A stretch of 64,000 nt of DNA from Lactobacillus hominis DSM 23910 = CRBIP 24.179 (lineage in GTDB: Bacteria; Bacillota; Bacilli; Lactobacillales; Lactobacillaceae). The notes below the pieces were generated by a model, which was given only the letters and a program-made list of their open reading frames with translations, was not told the DNA's origin and searched no databases. This document shows, in pieces, positions 63,432-64,000 of this stretch. Numbering within the stretch: position 1 is the first letter of the stretch; each line of letters starts with the position of its first letter. The stretch spans positions 1 to 64,000 of the forward strand of contig NZ_CAKE01000010.1 of assembly GCF_000296835.1 (NCBI RefSeq). Direction: 5' to 3'. The position numbers and the translations under genes were made by a program.

Positions 63432-63432
63432 T

Positions 63433-63870
63433 TTATTTCAGCTCCTTTCGGATCTTACTAAAGCAGCGTCTAGAAACGTAATCGCTGAGGCCGTTTTTCA
63501 TGATAATGTTTACACCAGCAGTTTTTGTTTCTTCGAAGCGATCGATGTATATTTTATTAACGATAGAAGATTTATTAATTCGCCAGAAATTATTTGGCAG
63601 TTCATTAGTTAATTGATAAATACGTTTGCGGAGATGGTATCTTTTATTATTTATGCAGATTGCAGTGATTTTATTATCAAGTATCGTGATCATAATAATA
63701 TCTTCTAGTTGCAAGATGATTAAGTCTTTGTCATCATAGCCAATGATTGAATTCGAGTTGCCATTAGTTAAAACAAATTTTTCTAAATTATCGGTAAAAA
63801 TACTTTTTTGATGAACTTGTGCTTCAACTATTTCGTTTTTGTGAGGATTAATTAGCAGTTTGAATTTCAT
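63433..63870 (-). CDS. LytTR-domain transcriptional regulator (second module)
   Basis: A 145-residue stand-alone LytTR protein. The first 45 residues form a short N-terminal part, and the LytTR domain follows: DLIILQLEDIIMITILDNKITAICINNKRYHL, ELPNNFWRINKSSIVNKIYIDRFEE and the end DYVSRRCFSKIRKELK. AAAGGAGC precedes the ATG on the minus strand. Its promoter carries the same repeat architecture as the first LytTR gene. No transporter genes follow in this copy: the operon ends with DUF3021 and a terminator. Confidence 0.88.
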   Translation of the reverse strand: MKFKLLINPHKNEIVEAQVHQKSIFTDNLEKFVLTNGNSNSIIGYDDKDLIILQLEDIIMITILDNKITAICINNKRYHLRKRIYQLTNELPNNFWRINKSSIVNKIYIDRFEETKTAGVNIIMKNGLSDYVSRRCFSKIRKELK

Positions 63871-63890
63871 TTTTAGCTCCTTTCAAGATT

Positions 63891-63958
63891 ATTATATTTA
63901 AAGTTCATGATGATATCTTGCTTTTGTAGTTATCGGTAAATTTTTAAGATTAATCGGT
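63891..63958 (-). promoter_or_regulatory. LytTR-type direct repeats and -10 box, second module
   Basis: On the minus strand, half-sites ACCGATTAATC (63958-63948) and ACCGATAACTA (63937-63927) begin 21 bp apart. A perfect TATAAT follows at 63896-63891, 31 bp after the end of the second half-site. The -35 position reads AAGATA, a poor match. Spacing is identical to that at 12911-12978. The last 40 bases of the window beyond it hold nothing I recognise. Confidence 0.7.
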
Positions 63959-64000
63959 TGGGAGTTTTGATTTTGACTAGACAAAAAGATAGTGCATGTT

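Overview
The window is a low-GC Gram-positive chromosome segment, most like a Lactobacillus of the acidophilus/gasseri/johnsonii group. Pointers to this are the AT-rich sequence, dense short operons, T-box leaders before thrS and pheS, the nrdR-dnaB-dnaI primosome cluster, PepX and PepN peptidases, and DUF3042, YqgQ and TIM44-like proteins typical of lactobacilli. The species call is inference from gene content; no database search was possible.

Layout. 0-4 kb: the end of a YtpR tRNA-binding protein, murC, an LtrA-type membrane protein and a TauE/SafE exporter. 4-11 kb: a replication/repair run (polA, mutM, coaE, nrdR, dnaB, dnaI). 11-13 kb: T-box-controlled thrS. 13-15.6 kb: a LytTR regulator, a DUF3021 membrane protein and an ABC exporter in one operon. 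15.6-17 kb: L20 leader, infC, rpmI, rplT. 17-22 kb: the conserved yqeG-yqeH-nadD-yqeK-rsfS-tmcAL-yceD run for ribosome assembly, NAD and tRNA modification. 22-24.3 kb: a two-component system. 24.3-27 kb: YidC, acylphosphatase, a SpoU methyltransferase and an HxlR regulator. 27-32.5 kb: T-box pheST, mltG, greA. 32.5-40.8 kb: YfhO, a class B PBP, rpmG, 5-formyl-THF cyclo-ligase, rhomboid, yqgQ, a rhodanese-like protein, DUF3042, miaA. 40.8-47.5 kb: glnA, an MFS transporter, a Cof-type phosphatase, an osmolyte ABC transporter and an OsmC protein. 47.6-53.8 kb: pepX, a broken TIM44-like gene, pepN. 53.8-64 kb is the accessory end: a tRNA-Arg with a phage-integrase scar, a lactate permease, a MacB/FtsX-type ABC system, an acetyltransferase and a PAP2 phosphatase, mixed with three damaged genes, then a second LytTR-DUF3021 pair on the minus strand.

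Most of the window is housekeeping. The most interesting signal is that the two LytTR-DUF3021 modules, about 50 kb apart and with diverged proteins, share the same promoter design: two ACCG-type half-sites repeating every 21 bp, ending exactly 31 bp before a good -10 box with no recognisable -35. This fits two self-activating LytTR regulatory systems with membrane inhibitors, one of them carrying an ABC transporter. Other points of note are a hairpin leader before a glnA that lacks glnR, an AUA-initiated infC, a decaying segment (truncated alarmone synthetase, HAD gene with a nonsense codon, headless SDR), and the integrase relic at tRNA-Arg.
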